Shown one piece after another: positions 51,761 through 62,502 of a stretch of 64,000 nucleotides of DNA (position 1 is the stretch's first letter; every line of letters begins with the position of its first letter). The DNA is from Bacteroidaceae bacterium. Its GTDB lineage: Bacteria; Bacteroidota; Bacteroidia; Bacteroidales; Bacteroidaceae. The notes beneath the pieces were generated by a model. It saw only the letters and a program-made list of their open reading frames with translations. It was not told the origin of the DNA and did no database searches. Position numbers and translations under genes: made by a program. Location: positions 1-64,000 of the forward strand of contig JAFUFW010000074.1 of the NCBI GenBank assembly GCA_017469685.1. The letters are read 5' to 3'.

Positions 51761-53068
51761 ATGAGAATCTATATTAATCCGACTGAAGAGGAGATTACTG
51801 ACATCATAGCCCGTCCGAGCAAGGACTGGGGGGCACTCAGTGTCGCTGTGGGCGACGTGTTACAGCGTGTACAGAGCGAGGGAGATGATGCCGTAATAGA
51901 CTGTGAGCGTCAGTTTGACCATGTAGACCTTAGTGCTGTTTCCCCATCCTCACCTTTAAAAGTGACTGAAAACGAGTTTCAGCGAGCTGAGCAGATCGTG
52001 AGTCCAGAGCTAAAGGCAGCCCTGACGTCGGCCCACTCAAATATAGCTCGTTTTCATGAAGCACAGCGTTTTGTTGATGTGGTAGTGGATACTCAGCCTG
52101 GTGTCCGTTGCTGGCAGCGTAGCGTGCCTATAGAGTCAGTAGGACTTTACGTCCCCGGAGGCACCGCGCCCCTCTTCTCTACAGTACTTATGTTGGCGAC
52201 TCCCGCCCGAATCGCTGGTTGTCGAAGGATTGTCCTGTGCACTCCACCTTGTAAAGACGGCTCTGTGCATCCCGCAATCCTGGTTGCAGCACGCATTGCT
52301 GGTGTGTCAGACGTGTTCAAGGCTGGCGGCGTTCAGGCTATAGGTGCGATGGCTTACGGCACAAAGAGTATCCCCCGAGTAAGCAAAATATTTGGCCCTG
52401 GCAATCAGTATGTCCAGGCTGCAAAGCAGCTTGTTGCACTATCGCAGGTCGCCATTGACATGCCCGCTGGGCCCAGTGAAGTTTTGGTTATAGCTGATGA
52501 AAGCGCTGTTCCTTCATTCGTTGCTGCTGACCTTCTATCACAGGCCGAGCACGGCACAGACTCGCAGGTGCTGCTCCTAACGAACCACGAGCCTATGCTC
52601 GCAGCTGTGCAGGATGAGCTAAGCCGGCAATTAGCAGTATTGCCTCGACGCGAGATGGCCGAGGCCACCCTCTTGAACAGCCGCCTCGTCTACTCCGATA
52701 GCCTTCAGACAATTATAAGTATTGCCAATGCTTATGCTCCTGAACACCTGATCCTTGAGGCGGCTGATGCCGACCGGCTGGCAGAACTCGTGGTCAATGC
52801 CGGCAGCGTGTTCATCGGGCACCTTACGCCAGAAAGCGCCGGCGACTATGCATCAGGAACCAATCATACGCTCCCGACAAACGGCTGGGCCAAGGCCTAT
52901 AGCGGCGTTAATCTCGACTCTTTTTGCCGCAAGATAACCTTTCAGAAGATCTCTGAGGAGGGCCTGCCGAGCCTCGCACCAATAGTAGAGACTATGGCTG
53001 AGGCCGAAGGTCTGGATGCACATCGTATGGCTATGGCTTTGAGACGACAGCGACTTGCAAAGCCATGA
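51761..53068 (+). CDS. hisD: Histidinol dehydrogenase
   Basis: Two-step NAD oxidation of L-histidinol to L-histidine. 435 residues. Conserved parts: YVPGGTAPLFSTVLM (seen as LYVPGGTAPLFS), FGPGNQYVQAAKQL, DMPAGPSEVLV, the zinc and catalytic ligands in LLSQAEHGTDSQ (Gln, His) and NAGSVFIG, then the C-terminal GTNHTLPTNGWAKAYSGVN. Follows hisG by 31 bases, overlaps hisC by four (ATGA). Confidence 0.96.
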   Translation: MRIYINPTEEEITDIIARPSKDWGALSVAVGDVLQRVQSEGDDAVIDCERQFDHVDLSAVSPSSPLKVTENEFQRAEQIVSPELKAALTSAHSNIARFHEAQRFVDVVVDTQPGVRCWQRSVPIESVGLYVPGGTAPLFSTVLMLATPARIAGCRRIVLCTPPCKDGSVHPAILVAARIAGVSDVFKAGGVQAIGAMAYGTKSIPRVSKIFGPGNQYVQAAKQLVALSQVAIDMPAGPSEVLVIADESAVPSFVAADLLSQAEHGTDSQVLLLTNHEPMLAAVQDELSRQLAVLPRREMAEATLLNSRLVYSDSLQTIISIANAYAPEHLILEAADADRLAELVVNAGSVFIGHLTPESAGDYASGTNHTLPTNGWAKAYSGVNLDSFCRKITFQKISEEGLPSLAPIVETMAEAEGLDAHRMAMALRRQRLAKP

Positions 53069-54159
53069 CAACAAATAAAGACAAGTCTCCAACGCACTTT
53101 TCAAATACCAAAAGTCAAATGTTACCACTTCAAGAGCTTACTCGCAAGAATGTCCGTTCCCTGACGCCATACTCCTGCGCTCGCGATGATTTTAAGGGAC
53201 GCAATGCAAAGGTTTTCCTCGATGCAAACGAAAATCCATACAATGCCCCTTATAACCGCTATCCTGATCCCCTGCAACAAGAGCTTAAAGCCAAGCTTTC
53301 AGTCGTAAAAGGCGTACGCCCGGAACGAATCTTTCTTGGTAATGGCAGCGATGAGGCAATAGACCTAATCTATCGAGTCTTCTGCGAGCCCCGTATAGAC
53401 AATGTCGTCGCAATAGCACCTACCTATGGCATGTACCGTGTGGCCGCCGATATCAATGACGTTGAATACCGTGCTGTTCCGTTGCATGAGGATTTCAGCC
53501 TTGACAGCGACGCTCTGCTCGCCGCAGTAGATACTCGCACAAAAGTCGTCTGGCTTTGCTCACCCAATAACCCTACCGGCAATGCTCTCGAGCGTGAGGC
53601 TGTTGAGCGTGTCCTGCTCTCCTTCCATGGAATCGTAGTCGTTGATGAAGCATACAGCGATTTCAATGACTACCGCCCCTTCCGTGCCGACCTCGATCGT
53701 TTTCCCAATTTGATAGTCCTGAACACATTTTCCAAGCTCTGGGCTTCAGCAGCCATACGGCTCGGCATGGCATTTGCCTCCGAGGAGATTGTAGGGCTGT
53801 TGAACAAGGTCAAATATCCCTACAACGTCAACGACCTCACCACACAGGCCGCCATAAAGCTCCTCGCTGACCTTCAGCATATCAACCTCTGGCGTGCAAC
53901 CCTGCTGAAGGAGCGCTCCCATCTCCTTCCGGCCATTGCCGAGCTGCCCATCTGTAAAGCCGTATATTCATCAGATGCTAACTTCTTCTTAGCTCGTATC
54001 ACAGGCGCCGACTTTGTGTATCAATACCTTGTCAACAACGGCATTGTTGTTCGCAACCGATCCAATGTAGAGCTCTGCGCCGACTGTCTTCGGATAACCA
54101 TAGGCACTCCAGAAGAGAACAATGCTCTCCTCGGTGCCCTTCGCCGCTTCGGGCATTAG
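53065..54159 (+). CDS. hisC: Histidinol-phosphate aminotransferase
   Basis: PLP enzyme converting imidazole acetol phosphate to histidinol phosphate. 364 residues with a fold-type I core: substrate part FLDANENPYNAP, phosphate cup FLGNGSDEAIDL, WLCSPNNPTGN, VVDEAYSDF with the PLP Asp, and the Schiff-base Lys in NTFSKLWASAAIRLG. The N-terminus has about 20 polar residues more than usual; an internal ATG (MLPLQELTRKNV) is a plausible later start. Overlaps hisD by ATGA. Confidence 0.95.
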   Translation: MTTNKDKSPTHFSNTKSQMLPLQELTRKNVRSLTPYSCARDDFKGRNAKVFLDANENPYNAPYNRYPDPLQQELKAKLSVVKGVRPERIFLGNGSDEAIDLIYRVFCEPRIDNVVAIAPTYGMYRVAADINDVEYRAVPLHEDFSLDSDALLAAVDTRTKVVWLCSPNNPTGNALEREAVERVLLSFHGIVVVDEAYSDFNDYRPFRADLDRFPNLIVLNTFSKLWASAAIRLGMAFASEEIVGLLNKVKYPYNVNDLTTQAAIKLLADLQHINLWRATLLKERSHLLPAIAELPICKAVYSSDANFFLARITGADFVYQYLVNNGIVVRNRSNVELCADCLRITIGTPEENNALLGALRRFGH

Positions 54160-54282
54160 CCCTCCATGCCTCTCAATGCTTTAAGTCCTTACAACTACAC
54201 AACCACTTTACGCCCTTTGCGTTTCTCCCGCATAGCATCAAACCCTATAGCCTTTCCTCATTTCACAACCCACGGCTTCCTT

Positions 54283-55353
54283 ATGAGTTCATATAAGAGT
54301 CTTTTTATCGACCGCGACGGTACCATCCTACGCGAGCCTGCTGACGAGCAAATTGACTCGTTTGAGAAATTCCATTTTGTTCCAGGTGCTATCAGCGCTC
54401 TCCGTTTCCTGCGCCAGCACACGGACTATCGCTTCGTTATGGTGTCCAATCAGGATGGTCTTGGAACAGATTTATATCCCGAGTCTGACTTTTGGCCAAC
54501 TCACAACCTGATGCTCGAAATCCTCAAAGGTGAAGGAGTGGAGTTTGATGATATTCTCATAGACCGTTCACTTCCCCAAGAGAACAAACCTACACGGAAA
54601 CCAGGCACTGCCATGCTCGCAGATTATACCGATGGCTCTTGTGACCTCGGCTCAAGCTTCGTTATCGGCGATCGCCCCACCGACGCACAGCTTGCCGAGA
54701 ACCTTGGAGCGCAGGCTCTCATACTCTCAGACAGCCTCTCGTGGGACAAGATTGTCGAAATTATTTATGCTGGAGGGCGTAATGTAAGCCTCACTCGCAC
54801 AACGGCCGAAACAGATGTAACTGTAAGTCTTAATCTCGATGGTACAGGCCGTGCCGACATCTCCACAGGCCTCGGTTTCTTTGACCATATGCTTGAGCAG
54901 ATTGCTCGCCACGGAGCTATTGACCTTTCTGTAAAGGCTGTTGGTGACCTCCATGTTGACGAGCACCACACGATAGAGGATACAGCCATTGTCCTCGGAC
55001 AAGCCATCGCTGAGGCTCTCGGTGACAAACGGGGGCTTACCCGTTATGGCTTCTGCCTGCCCATGGACGATTGTCTGGCCACGGTAGCACTCGACTTTGG
55101 TGGGCGGCCATGGCTTGTGTGGGATGCGGAGTTCAAGCGCGAGAGAGTAGGGGATGTCCCAACAGAATTGTTCTTCCACTTCTTTAAGAGCCTCTCTGAT
55201 GCTGCACGTATGAATCTAAACATTAAGGCAGAAGGACAGAATGAGCATCATAAGACAGAGGCAATATTCAAAGCCTTTGCCAGAGCTCTTCGTATGTCTC
55301 TGCAACGTGACATCAATAATATGCAGCTCCCCTCAAGCAAAGGGGTGCTCTAA
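54283..55353 (+). CDS. hisB: Bifunctional imidazoleglycerol-phosphate dehydratase/histidinol-phosphatase
   Basis: Two histidine-pathway steps in one chain. 356 residues from ATG 54283 ([14 protein letters not shown]), the same length as E. coli HisB; a longer frame to 54166 is rejected because it adds a low-complexity non-family stretch. N-terminal HAD phosphatase with DRDGT and [15 protein letters not shown], then IGPD with [29 protein letters not shown] and [20 protein letters not shown]. The histidine and carboxylate metal ligands are complete. Last gene of the cluster; other his genes are not in this window. Confidence 0.96.
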   Translation: MSSYKSLFIDRDGTILREPADEQIDSFEKFHFVPGAISALRFLRQHTDYRFVMVSNQDGLGTDLYPESDFWPTHNLMLEILKGEGVEFDDILIDRSLPQENKPTRKPGTAMLADYTDGSCDLGSSFVIGDRPTDAQLAENLGAQALILSDSLSWDKIVEIIYAGGRNVSLTRTTAETDVTVSLNLDGTGRADISTGLGFFDHMLEQIARHGAIDLSVKAVGDLHVDEHHTIEDTAIVLGQAIAEALGDKRGLTRYGFCLPMDDCLATVALDFGGRPWLVWDAEFKRERVGDVPTELFFHFFKSLSDAARMNLNIKAEGQNEHHKTEAIFKAFARALRMSLQRDINNMQLPSSKGVL

Positions 55354-55572
55354 AACCAAAGTGCCATAGTTCCCTCCTTCCTGAGTCCGCGAATATTTCA
55401 AGACCTCGTTCCGCTCTCTGTAGATGTCCAGCATAGCCTTTGGTCTCACAATCTTTTCACCTTTTTGGGGTGAACTACTTTTTATTTGTATTCCCTCAAA
55501 TAATCTGTAACGTTTCTCAGGCTGCGATATTTCAACAATAACTGCTTGCCTCTTTTGCAGAACAAATACTTG
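55333..55572 (-). other. Open frame without start, 79 codons, in the hisB-glgA gap
   Basis: The 405-base gap 55354-55758 shows no accepted gene. Its minus strand is open for 79 codons ending at 55333, and a shifted frame reads KYRSLRNVTDYLREYK nearby. The mix of frames could be a degraded gene. The rest is A/T-rich with nothing further recognised except the glgA -7 box. Confidence 0.25.
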
Positions 55573-55730
55573 TCATACCAGATTAAACAAATATGAAATC
55601 GCAACTATTGTCCCTCGCTCATCTCGTAATCCTGCCTGATATAAATCGCAGACAGTTCTAAAAAAGGCAGGAAGACACGGAAATATTGTAAAAAATAAGG
55701 CTTTTCTTTTCATATTTCAGATGTTTTGTG

Positions 55731-55738
55731 TACCTTCG
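55731..55738 (+). promoter_or_regulatory. -7 box for the glycogen operon
   Basis: TACCTTCG, one mismatch to consensus, 20 bases before ATG 55759. It excludes an upstream in-frame TTG at 55726. Confidence 0.45.
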
Positions 55739-55758
55739 CGCCCAATTTGAAAGGATAC

Positions 55759-57465
55759 ATGACACAGTCTATTTTATCACCCGATTATATATTTGAGGCA
55801 AGCTGGGAGGTTTGCAACAAGGTTGGCGGCATCTATACTGTATTATCTACACGCGCTAAAACATTGCAATCGGCTAAGACTGATAGCTTGATTTTTATAG
55901 GTCCTGATTTATGGCTTGAAAAGCACAACGACCTCTTTGCCGAGGACCGCGATTTGTGGGTAGATTGGTGCCAAACGGCGGAGGCAGAAGGCCTTAAGAT
56001 ACGCGTTGGCCGTTGGCAGATTCCTGGCAATCCCTTGGTAGTGCTCGTTGATTTCAGACCCTTCTTTGAGCAGAAGAACACCATATATGGGGCCATGTGG
56101 ACCGATTTTCAGGTTGACAGTCTCCACGCTTATGGCGACTATGACGAGGCTTCAATGTTCTCCTATGCCGCAGGACGGGTTGTAGAGAGCTTCTATAATC
56201 ATTTCCTTTCTCCGGGGCTGCGTGTGATATATCAAGCTCATGAGTGGATGACGGGTTTGGGGGCGTTGTATCTGCAAAAGCATCTGCCGGCAGTTGCAAC
56301 AATCTTTACGACTCATGCCACGACAGTGGGACGCAGTATTGCAGGCAATGGTAAACCTCTGTACGACTATCTCTTCGCATATAATGGCAATCAGATGGCT
56401 GGAGAACTTAATGTCCAGTCGAAACATAGCATTGAGCGACAGACGGCTCACTACGTGGACTGCTTCACGACAGTCTCAGACGTGACGGCTAATGAATGCT
56501 CAGAGTTGCTCGACAAACGTCCTGATGTGGTACTCCCAAATGGATTCGAGCTGGACTTTGTTCCTAAGGGATCCGCATTTGTTGCTGGACGCAGGAAAGC
56601 ACGCCGACGTATCCTTGGCGTAGCAAATGCCCTCATGGGCACAGCTCTTGATGATGAGACTCTGATTGTCTCAACGAGTGGGCGATATGAATGGAAGAAC
56701 AAGGGCATTGATGTCTATCTGGAGGCGCTGAACAGGGCCTGCAATGACGAGCGCCTTGACCGACCTGTACTCGCCATCGTTGAGGTGCCTGCATGGCAGG
56801 CTGGAGCAAGGTGCGACCTTCAAGATCGAATCAACTCTTCACCAACTCAATACGAAAGCCCTTTGCCTGAGCCCTTCATCACCCATAATCTATACGAGCC
56901 CTGGGGCGACAATGTAACTCAGACGTTGCATCGTTATGGCCTAAACAATCAGCAGGGCTGCCGCCTGAAGATAATGTTTGTACCCTGCTACCTCGATGGT
57001 ACCGACGGTATCTTTAACATGCACTACTATGACCTCCTACCGGGCGTGGATCTGACTGTCTACCCCTCTTATTACGAGCCTTGGGGCTATACACCGCTTG
57101 AAAGCATCGCCTTCAAAGTGCCATGCATAACGACAACGCTTGCAGGCTTTGGCCTCTGGGCTAATGAGGTGAAGGCTGAGCAAGCGAAACATAAGGGAGC
57201 CCTCACGAATGCAGGTACGCCCTGCTATCTTGACCAGGATGGAGTTGAGGTAATAGAACGTTCTGACTACAATTTCGACGAGGTGGCCTCTCGTATCAGT
57301 GATGAGATTATAAGTTTCAGCACGCTCTCTAAAAAGCAGGTGGACAAGGCTCGCAAAGCCGCAGCTGCACTCGCAGAGAAAGCGCAATGGAAATATTTTA
57401 TTTCTTATTATTACAAGGCATACGACGTGGCGCTCCGACGCGCTGAGGAAAGGAATAGGAAATAG
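55759..57465 (+). CDS. Glycogen synthase, GT3 (eukaryote-like) type
   Basis: Adds glucose from UDP-glucose (or ADP-glucose) to alpha-1,4-glucan. 568 residues with the GT3 signature start YIFEASWEVCNKVGGIYTVLSTRAKTL, then VIYQAHEWMTGLGALYL, TTHATTVGRSIAGNG, and in the second Rossmann domain YPSYYEPWGYTPLESIAFKVPCITTTLAGFGLW with the catalytic Glu in the EPWGYTPLE block. This is the family found in fungi and animals and in Bacteroidales, distinct from GlgA (GT5). Glycogen phosphorylase follows 41 bases later, so storage synthesis and breakdown are adjacent. Confidence 0.93.
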   Translation: MTQSILSPDYIFEASWEVCNKVGGIYTVLSTRAKTLQSAKTDSLIFIGPDLWLEKHNDLFAEDRDLWVDWCQTAEAEGLKIRVGRWQIPGNPLVVLVDFRPFFEQKNTIYGAMWTDFQVDSLHAYGDYDEASMFSYAAGRVVESFYNHFLSPGLRVIYQAHEWMTGLGALYLQKHLPAVATIFTTHATTVGRSIAGNGKPLYDYLFAYNGNQMAGELNVQSKHSIERQTAHYVDCFTTVSDVTANECSELLDKRPDVVLPNGFELDFVPKGSAFVAGRRKARRRILGVANALMGTALDDETLIVSTSGRYEWKNKGIDVYLEALNRACNDERLDRPVLAIVEVPAWQAGARCDLQDRINSSPTQYESPLPEPFITHNLYEPWGDNVTQTLHRYGLNNQQGCRLKIMFVPCYLDGTDGIFNMHYYDLLPGVDLTVYPSYYEPWGYTPLESIAFKVPCITTTLAGFGLWANEVKAEQAKHKGALTNAGTPCYLDQDGVEVIERSDYNFDEVASRISDEIISFSTLSKKQVDKARKAAAALAEKAQWKYFISYYYKAYDVALRRAEERNRK

Positions 57466-57506
57466 AGAATTGATAATTAATACTTAATCATACATTATTA
57501 TTTTAT

Positions 57507-60071
57507 ATGAAAATCAAAGCAAGCAATGCAAACGAAGCTCAGTGGAAGCCCATCGTAGTGAAAAGCAATATTCCTGAGGAGCTGCAGAAGTTGGAGGAAC
57601 TGGCTCATAATATGTGGTGGGCATGGAACCACAGCGCACGAAGCCTCTTCACTCATCTGGACCCTGCCCTCTATGAGGAGTGTGGACAGAACCCTGTGCT
57701 GATGCTTGAGCGCCTCAGCTATGAGAAATTGTCGGAACTCGCAAAGGATAAGGATATCCTCAAGCGGATGAATGACACCTATAAAGAGTTCCGCACATAT
57801 ATGGATGTAAAGCCACGTACAGACCGTGCATCGGTAGCTTACCTCTGCATGGAATATGGCTTGAACCAAGTCCTTAAGATCTACTCCGGTGGCCTCGGTA
57901 TTCTCGCTGGTGACTACATTAAGGAGGCTTCCGACTCGAACGTTGACATGGTAGCTGTAGGCTTCCTCTACCGTTTTGGCTATTTCACTCAAACTCTCTC
58001 CATGGATGGGCAGCAGATAGCCAACTATGAGGCTCAGAACTTCGGCAGTCTGCCTATCGAACAGCAGATGGACAAGGACGGTAAACCTCTCATCATTGAT
58101 GTGCCTTACATGAACTACCAGGTTCACGCCTATGTTTGGAGAGTCAACGTAGGACGCGTAAAGCTCTATCTTCTTGACACCGACAATGATCTCAATTCAG
58201 AGTATGACCGTCCCATCACTCACGCCCTTTATGGCGGCGACTGGGAGAACCGTCTGAAACAGGAAATACTGCTCGGTATAGGTGGAGTGCTATTGCTCAA
58301 GAAACTCGGAATTCAAAAAGATGTTTACCACTGCAATGAGGGCCACGCAGCACTGTGCAACGTCCAGCGCCTCGTGGATTACGTGCAGGGAGGACTTAAT
58401 TTCAATCAGGCTCTTGAGCTTGTACGAGCATCTTCGCTTTACACTGTTCACACTCCTGTACCCGCTGGCCACGACTATTTCGACGAAGGTCTTTTCGGAA
58501 AGTACATGAGCGGATATCCTCAGTTGCTTGGCATCACATGGGATGAGTTTATCGGCATGGGCCGTCAGAACCCCGACGACCACGGTGAGCGCTTCTGCAT
58601 GAGTACTTTCGCCTGCAATACCTGTCAGGAAGTAAACGGTGTAAGCTGGCTTCACGGAGAAGTCTCAAAGAAGATGTTCCAAAACATTTGGAAAGGATAT
58701 TTCCCCGAAGAGAGCCATGTCGGCTACGTAACCAACGGCGTACATTTCCCCACATGGTGTGCTAACGAGTGGCGTAAGCTTTATGCCAAGTACTTCGCCC
58801 CAAGCCATCTTGCTGATCAGAGTAACGAAACCATTTGGCACTCCATTTACGACGTTCCTGACGCTGAAATATGGAAAACTCGCATGCAGCTCAAAACCAA
58901 GCTCGTCGACTACATACGGCAGCAGTTCCGTGACAGTTGGCTAAAGAACCAAGGCGACCCCAGTCGAGTTGTCTCGCTCATGGACAAAATCAATCCTAAT
59001 GCCCTCCTCATAGGCTTCGGACGTCGCTTTGCAACCTATAAACGAGCCCACCTTCTCTTCACAGACCTTGAGCGCCTCGAGAAGATTGTTAATAATCCTA
59101 ACTATCCTGTGCAGTTCCTCTACACTGGTAAGGCTCACCCGGCCGACGGCGCCGGACAAGGTCTCATTAAGAAGATCTATGAGATTAGTCAGCGTCCAGA
59201 GTTCTTGGGCAAGATAATCTTCCTCGAAAACTATGACATGCAGCTCGCACGCCGCCTCATCTCAGGCGTTGATATATGGATGAACACACCTACTCGTCCC
59301 CTTGAGGCTTCTGGTACTAGCGGCGAGAAGGCGCTTATGAACGGAGTAGTAAACCTCAGCGTCCTTGACGGTTGGTGGCTTGAAGGTTATAGAGAAGGTG
59401 CTGGCTGGGCACTTACCGAAAAGCGTACATACGAGAACCAGGCTTATCAGGACCAGCTCGATGCAGCAACCATCTACGGGCTGCTTGAGAACGAAATTAT
59501 GCCTACTTACTACGCACGTAATGCCAAGGGTTATAGCCCATCGTGGATTCAGGTCATCAAGAACTCTATAGCACGCATCGCACCTCACTACACCATGAAG
59601 CGGCAGCTCGACGACTACTATACCAAGTTCTATAATCCCCTTGCCGCTCGCTTCAAGAAGCTGCAGGCTAACGACAACCAGCGTGCTAAGGAAATCGCTT
59701 TGTGGAAAGAAGCCGTTGCAGAGCGATGGGATAGCATTCGTGTCGTCAATATTGAACGCTCTGAACCTGCTGACGGCTCACTACTTGAAGCGGGCAGAAA
59801 GTATGACGTCAATATAGTCCTCGATGAGGCGGGTCTCGACAATGCTATTGGCATCGAATTAGTTACGCTCTCAACCGATAAGAAGGGGGAAGACCATATC
59901 TACAGCGTTGAACCTCTCGAGGTTGTCAATCGCGAGGGTAATCTGTTCACATTCCATGCCACACATGTATGCAATAATGCAGGAGGTTTTAAGATAGCAT
60001 ATCGCATATTCCCGAAGAATGACTTGCTTCCTCACCGCCAAGACTTCTGCTACGTAAAGTGGTTTGCTTAG
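57507..60071 (+). CDS. glgP: Alpha-glucan (glycogen) phosphorylase
   Basis: Releases glucose-1-phosphate from alpha-1,4-glucan; GT35 with PLP. 854 residues, of the alternative (archaeal/Bacteroidota, YfkF-like) phosphorylase group, which starts with a short N-terminal beta region ([18 protein letters not shown]). Catalytic parts: FGLNQVL-like [25 protein letters not shown] (split here), [21 protein letters not shown], and the PLP Lys in [16 protein letters not shown]-terminal region ([10 protein letters not shown] and on) is extra. The terminator at 60096-60125 ends the unit. Confidence 0.94.
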   Translation: MKIKASNANEAQWKPIVVKSNIPEELQKLEELAHNMWWAWNHSARSLFTHLDPALYEECGQNPVLMLERLSYEKLSELAKDKDILKRMNDTYKEFRTYMDVKPRTDRASVAYLCMEYGLNQVLKIYSGGLGILAGDYIKEASDSNVDMVAVGFLYRFGYFTQTLSMDGQQIANYEAQNFGSLPIEQQMDKDGKPLIIDVPYMNYQVHAYVWRVNVGRVKLYLLDTDNDLNSEYDRPITHALYGGDWENRLKQEILLGIGGVLLLKKLGIQKDVYHCNEGHAALCNVQRLVDYVQGGLNFNQALELVRASSLYTVHTPVPAGHDYFDEGLFGKYMSGYPQLLGITWDEFIGMGRQNPDDHGERFCMSTFACNTCQEVNGVSWLHGEVSKKMFQNIWKGYFPEESHVGYVTNGVHFPTWCANEWRKLYAKYFAPSHLADQSNETIWHSIYDVPDAEIWKTRMQLKTKLVDYIRQQFRDSWLKNQGDPSRVVSLMDKINPNALLIGFGRRFATYKRAHLLFTDLERLEKIVNNPNYPVQFLYTGKAHPADGAGQGLIKKIYEISQRPEFLGKIIFLENYDMQLARRLISGVDIWMNTPTRPLEASGTSGEKALMNGVVNLSVLDGWWLEGYREGAGWALTEKRTYENQAYQDQLDAATIYGLLENEIMPTYYARNAKGYSPSWIQVIKNSIARIAPHYTMKRQLDDYYTKFYNPLAARFKKLQANDNQRAKEIALWKEAVAERWDSIRVVNIERSEPADGSLLEAGRKYDVNIVLDEAGLDNAIGIELVTLSTDKKGEDHIYSVEPLEVVNREGNLFTFHATHVCNNAGGFKIAYRIFPKNDLLPHRQDFCYVKWFA

Positions 60072-60095
60072 AACTCACATCACACTAAAATAAAA

Positions 60096-60125
60096 AACCT
60101 CGCTGATCAATGCATCAGCGAGGTT
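60096..60125. terminator. Bidirectional terminator between glgP and sdaA
   Basis: A perfect 12-bp stem AACCTCGCTGAT/ATCAGCGAGGTT, a six-base loop, flanked by A-run and T-run, between convergent operons. Confidence 0.9.
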
Positions 60126-60130
60126 CTTTT

Positions 60131-61333
60131 TTAACCTATCCGTGCCAGCCCACCCTCACTTGTCTCCTTGTAGAGAGAGGGCAGGTCGTGGCCTGTTTGC
60201 TTCATCACACGGACTACTCTGTCAAACGAGACGCGGTGTTGACCGTCAGAGAGCGAGGCGAAGAAATTGGCATCCAGAGCACGTGCTGCTGCAAAGGCAT
60301 TACGCTCAATGCATGGAATCTGAACGAGGCCGCACACAGGATCGCACGTCATGCCTAAATGATGCTCCAGACCCATCTCAGCGGCATATTCAATCTGGGC
60401 TACAGAACCGCCAAAGAGTTGGCAGGCAGCACCTGAAGCCATAGCGCTGGCTACGCCAACTTCGCCCTGACACCCAACGTCGGCTCCCGAAATGCTGGCG
60501 TTGTGTTTCACGAGGTTGCCGATGAGTCCTGCTGTGGCAAGGGCATGAAGGATGCGCTCCTCCGAGAAGAGGTGGCCACGACTAAGGTGGTAGAGAACTG
60601 CCGGTAGCACTCCGCACGAACCACATGTCGGGGCTGTTACGATAATGCCTCCGGAGGCATTCTCTTCGCTGACGGCGAGAGCGTAGGCATATACGAGGCC
60701 GTCGCTCTGGAGGTTGGCTTTATAGCCTTTGGCTTTAGTGAAATAAACAGGAGCTTTGCGCTGTAGCCCGAGGGGGCCTGGTAGTATGCCTTCGTGGTTG
60801 ATTCCGCGTTCTACAGACTCCTGCATCACCTGCCACACTTCACGTAGATAATTCCAAATCTCAGAGCCCTCGCATTGTTCAACGTATTCCCAGAACGTGT
60901 GGCCTGTCTTCTGGCACCAAGCCATAATCTCTTCCATTGTCTGGAGTGGATAGAGCTTCTCGTTGTCATGCGCTGAAGGAGTATCATTGCCTTCGGAAAG
61001 AGCACCACCGCCGACACTATATACAATCCATTCATCACTCAGCGAGCCGTCGTTTTGCTTCGTGGCAAACTTCATCCCGTTTGGGTGGAAAGGCAGGAAA
61101 ACGCTTGGCTCCCAAAGCAAATCTACAGGTCCTCGCTCTTCGAGAACGCGCAGAATAGCAACGTCTGTCATGTGTCCTTTGCCCGTCGCAGCGAGGGAGC
61201 CATAAAGGACTACGTTGAAGGCTTTGGCGTCAGGGTGGCGCTGGAGATATTGCTTAGCGGCTGCCTGTGGCCCCATCGTGTGGCTGCTTGAGGGGCCAGT
61301 GCCTATTCGGTATAATTCTCGTAGTGATTTCAT
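60131..61333 (-). CDS. sdaA: L-serine ammonia-lyase, iron-sulfur, single chain
   Basis: Deaminates L-serine to pyruvate. 400 residues, single-chain type with beta (about 1-150: TGPSSSHTMGPQAAA, GSLAATGKGHMTD) and alpha (180-400) domains. Iron-sulfur cysteines are in PTCGSCGVLPAV, and CDPVCGLVQIPC near the C-terminus, consistent with a [4Fe-4S] catalytic cluster. Third gene of the operon after the sulfotransferase, with a 23-base gap; no obvious metabolic tie except that serine is a carbon source for sulfur amino-acid and sphingolipid synthesis. Confidence 0.95.
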   Translation of the reverse strand: MKSLRELYRIGTGPSSSHTMGPQAAAKQYLQRHPDAKAFNVVLYGSLAATGKGHMTDVAILRVLEERGPVDLLWEPSVFLPFHPNGMKFATKQNDGSLSDEWIVYSVGGGALSEGNDTPSAHDNEKLYPLQTMEEIMAWCQKTGHTFWEYVEQCEGSEIWNYLREVWQVMQESVERGINHEGILPGPLGLQRKAPVYFTKAKGYKANLQSDGLVYAYALAVSEENASGGIIVTAPTCGSCGVLPAVLYHLSRGHLFSEERILHALATAGLIGNLVKHNASISGADVGCQGEVGVASAMASGAACQLFGGSVAQIEYAAEMGLEHHLGMTCDPVCGLVQIPCIERNAFAAARALDANFFASLSDGQHRVSFDRVVRVMKQTGHDLPSLYKETSEGGLARIG

Positions 61334-61356
61334 TTATTATCTATGATACCTAATCT

Positions 61357-62469
61357 CTAAGATCTTCTCTCATATCCCCAATCATCTATAGCTTGTCCCC
61401 AATACCGATTGACAAGTTCGATTGTTCGAGGTTTGTACTCGTATTGGTTCTTCTTGTAGCCCCGTTTGCTTTCGATGTAATTTCGAATGGCGGTTTCTGA
61501 TTCTTCCCACCCCGGCAGCTGCAGCTTGGCATAAATATCCTTGGTGGTGGCATAGGCATCGCGTTCGAAGTCCTCAAACTTGACCTCATAGAGGTTTCCT
61601 TCGGGGATGTACTTCTTTTGCTCTTGGTATGCTTTGTAGAGACGAGGATAGACTTCGATGGCATTATGCTCAATCTGGTCGTCGTTGACGTCTTGGAGTT
61701 TGAGGGGGGCAATGGTCTGGGTGAAGAATGAACGTGTAGACTCGAAGACAGTGTATGGATTGCGCATTAGGTAGATGAACTTGGCATTAGGGAAGAGGTC
61801 GACGAGTGCTTTGACATGACCAGTGTGTGGCGGGTTTTTGGAGAGGTACTGAGTGCCGCCAGTGTTCCATTGCGAGATTCTTACAATCTTCATGAATGCT
61901 TCCTTGTATGCAGTTTCCTCTTCTGGAGTTATCTTCTCGAAAGTGAGCCAGCGGTCACAGTAGTCGAGCATCCGCTTGGGGAAGTACCAAAAGTCATAGT
62001 AAGAGAAGGGCATCGTATTGTTGAGCGCAAACTCTTCTTCCTGCGGCGTGTCGGGCGTCAGTTCCATACCATCGGTGGGCCTGTGATTTGGAATGAAAAT
62101 ATTCATCATGAATTTGAAGAATGGCTGCCCGAACATCATTAGGTGTGGGAACACGGTCTGATAGGTCGTAGTGTGAGCAAAGTGTTCGTCTTGCGCAAAG
62201 ATGTTGTGTACAAAGGTCGTTCCCGAACGCCAATGGCCGAGTATGAACAGCGGGTCGTGTTCCAACGGCTTGTCAGCAAGTAGTTTCTGATAGCGTCGGT
62301 CCTGAATAGGCGTCAGTACTGACAGCAGTCGGCATAAACTTTTTGTAAGAAAGAATTTCATACGGAAGCCCTTGTCGATAGGCTCTCCGGCCGTCATTTC
62401 CTTGAAAGTTTTCCAGTCTGCACCCACGAGTGGGTTGACGGGTAGGTTCTCAAATTTAAGTAGTCCCAT
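61357..62469 (-). CDS. Sulfotransferase family protein (PAPS-dependent)
   Basis: Transfers sulfate from 3'-phosphoadenosine 5'-phosphosulfate to an unknown acceptor. 370 residues with the 5'-phosphosulfate loop GHWRSGTTF (residues 78-86), the 3'-phosphate motif RNPYTVFESTRSFF (from 236) and a C-terminal GYKKNQYEYKP that may fold over PAPS. It is directly downstream (33 bases) of cysN, so activated sulfate supply and use are coupled. Bacteroides thetaiotaomicron BT_0416, a known gut sterol sulfotransferase beside cysD/cysN, is the closest precedent I recall; sterol specificity here is inference. Confidence 0.92.
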   Translation of the reverse strand: MGLLKFENLPVNPLVGADWKTFKEMTAGEPIDKGFRMKFFLTKSLCRLLSVLTPIQDRRYQKLLADKPLEHDPLFILGHWRSGTTFVHNIFAQDEHFAHTTTYQTVFPHLMMFGQPFFKFMMNIFIPNHRPTDGMELTPDTPQEEEFALNNTMPFSYYDFWYFPKRMLDYCDRWLTFEKITPEEETAYKEAFMKIVRISQWNTGGTQYLSKNPPHTGHVKALVDLFPNAKFIYLMRNPYTVFESTRSFFTQTIAPLKLQDVNDDQIEHNAIEVYPRLYKAYQEQKKYIPEGNLYEVKFEDFERDAYATTKDIYAKLQLPGWEESETAIRNYIESKRGYKKNQYEYKPRTIELVNRYWGQAIDDWGYERRS

Positions 62470-62502
62470 ATGTTAGCACGGTCTGTGACCGTGGTTGAAG
62501 GT

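Noticed and set aside
54166..54283. 39-residue extension of HisB
   Set aside because: It is not in the family; the ATG at 54283 gives 356 residues like E. coli HisB.
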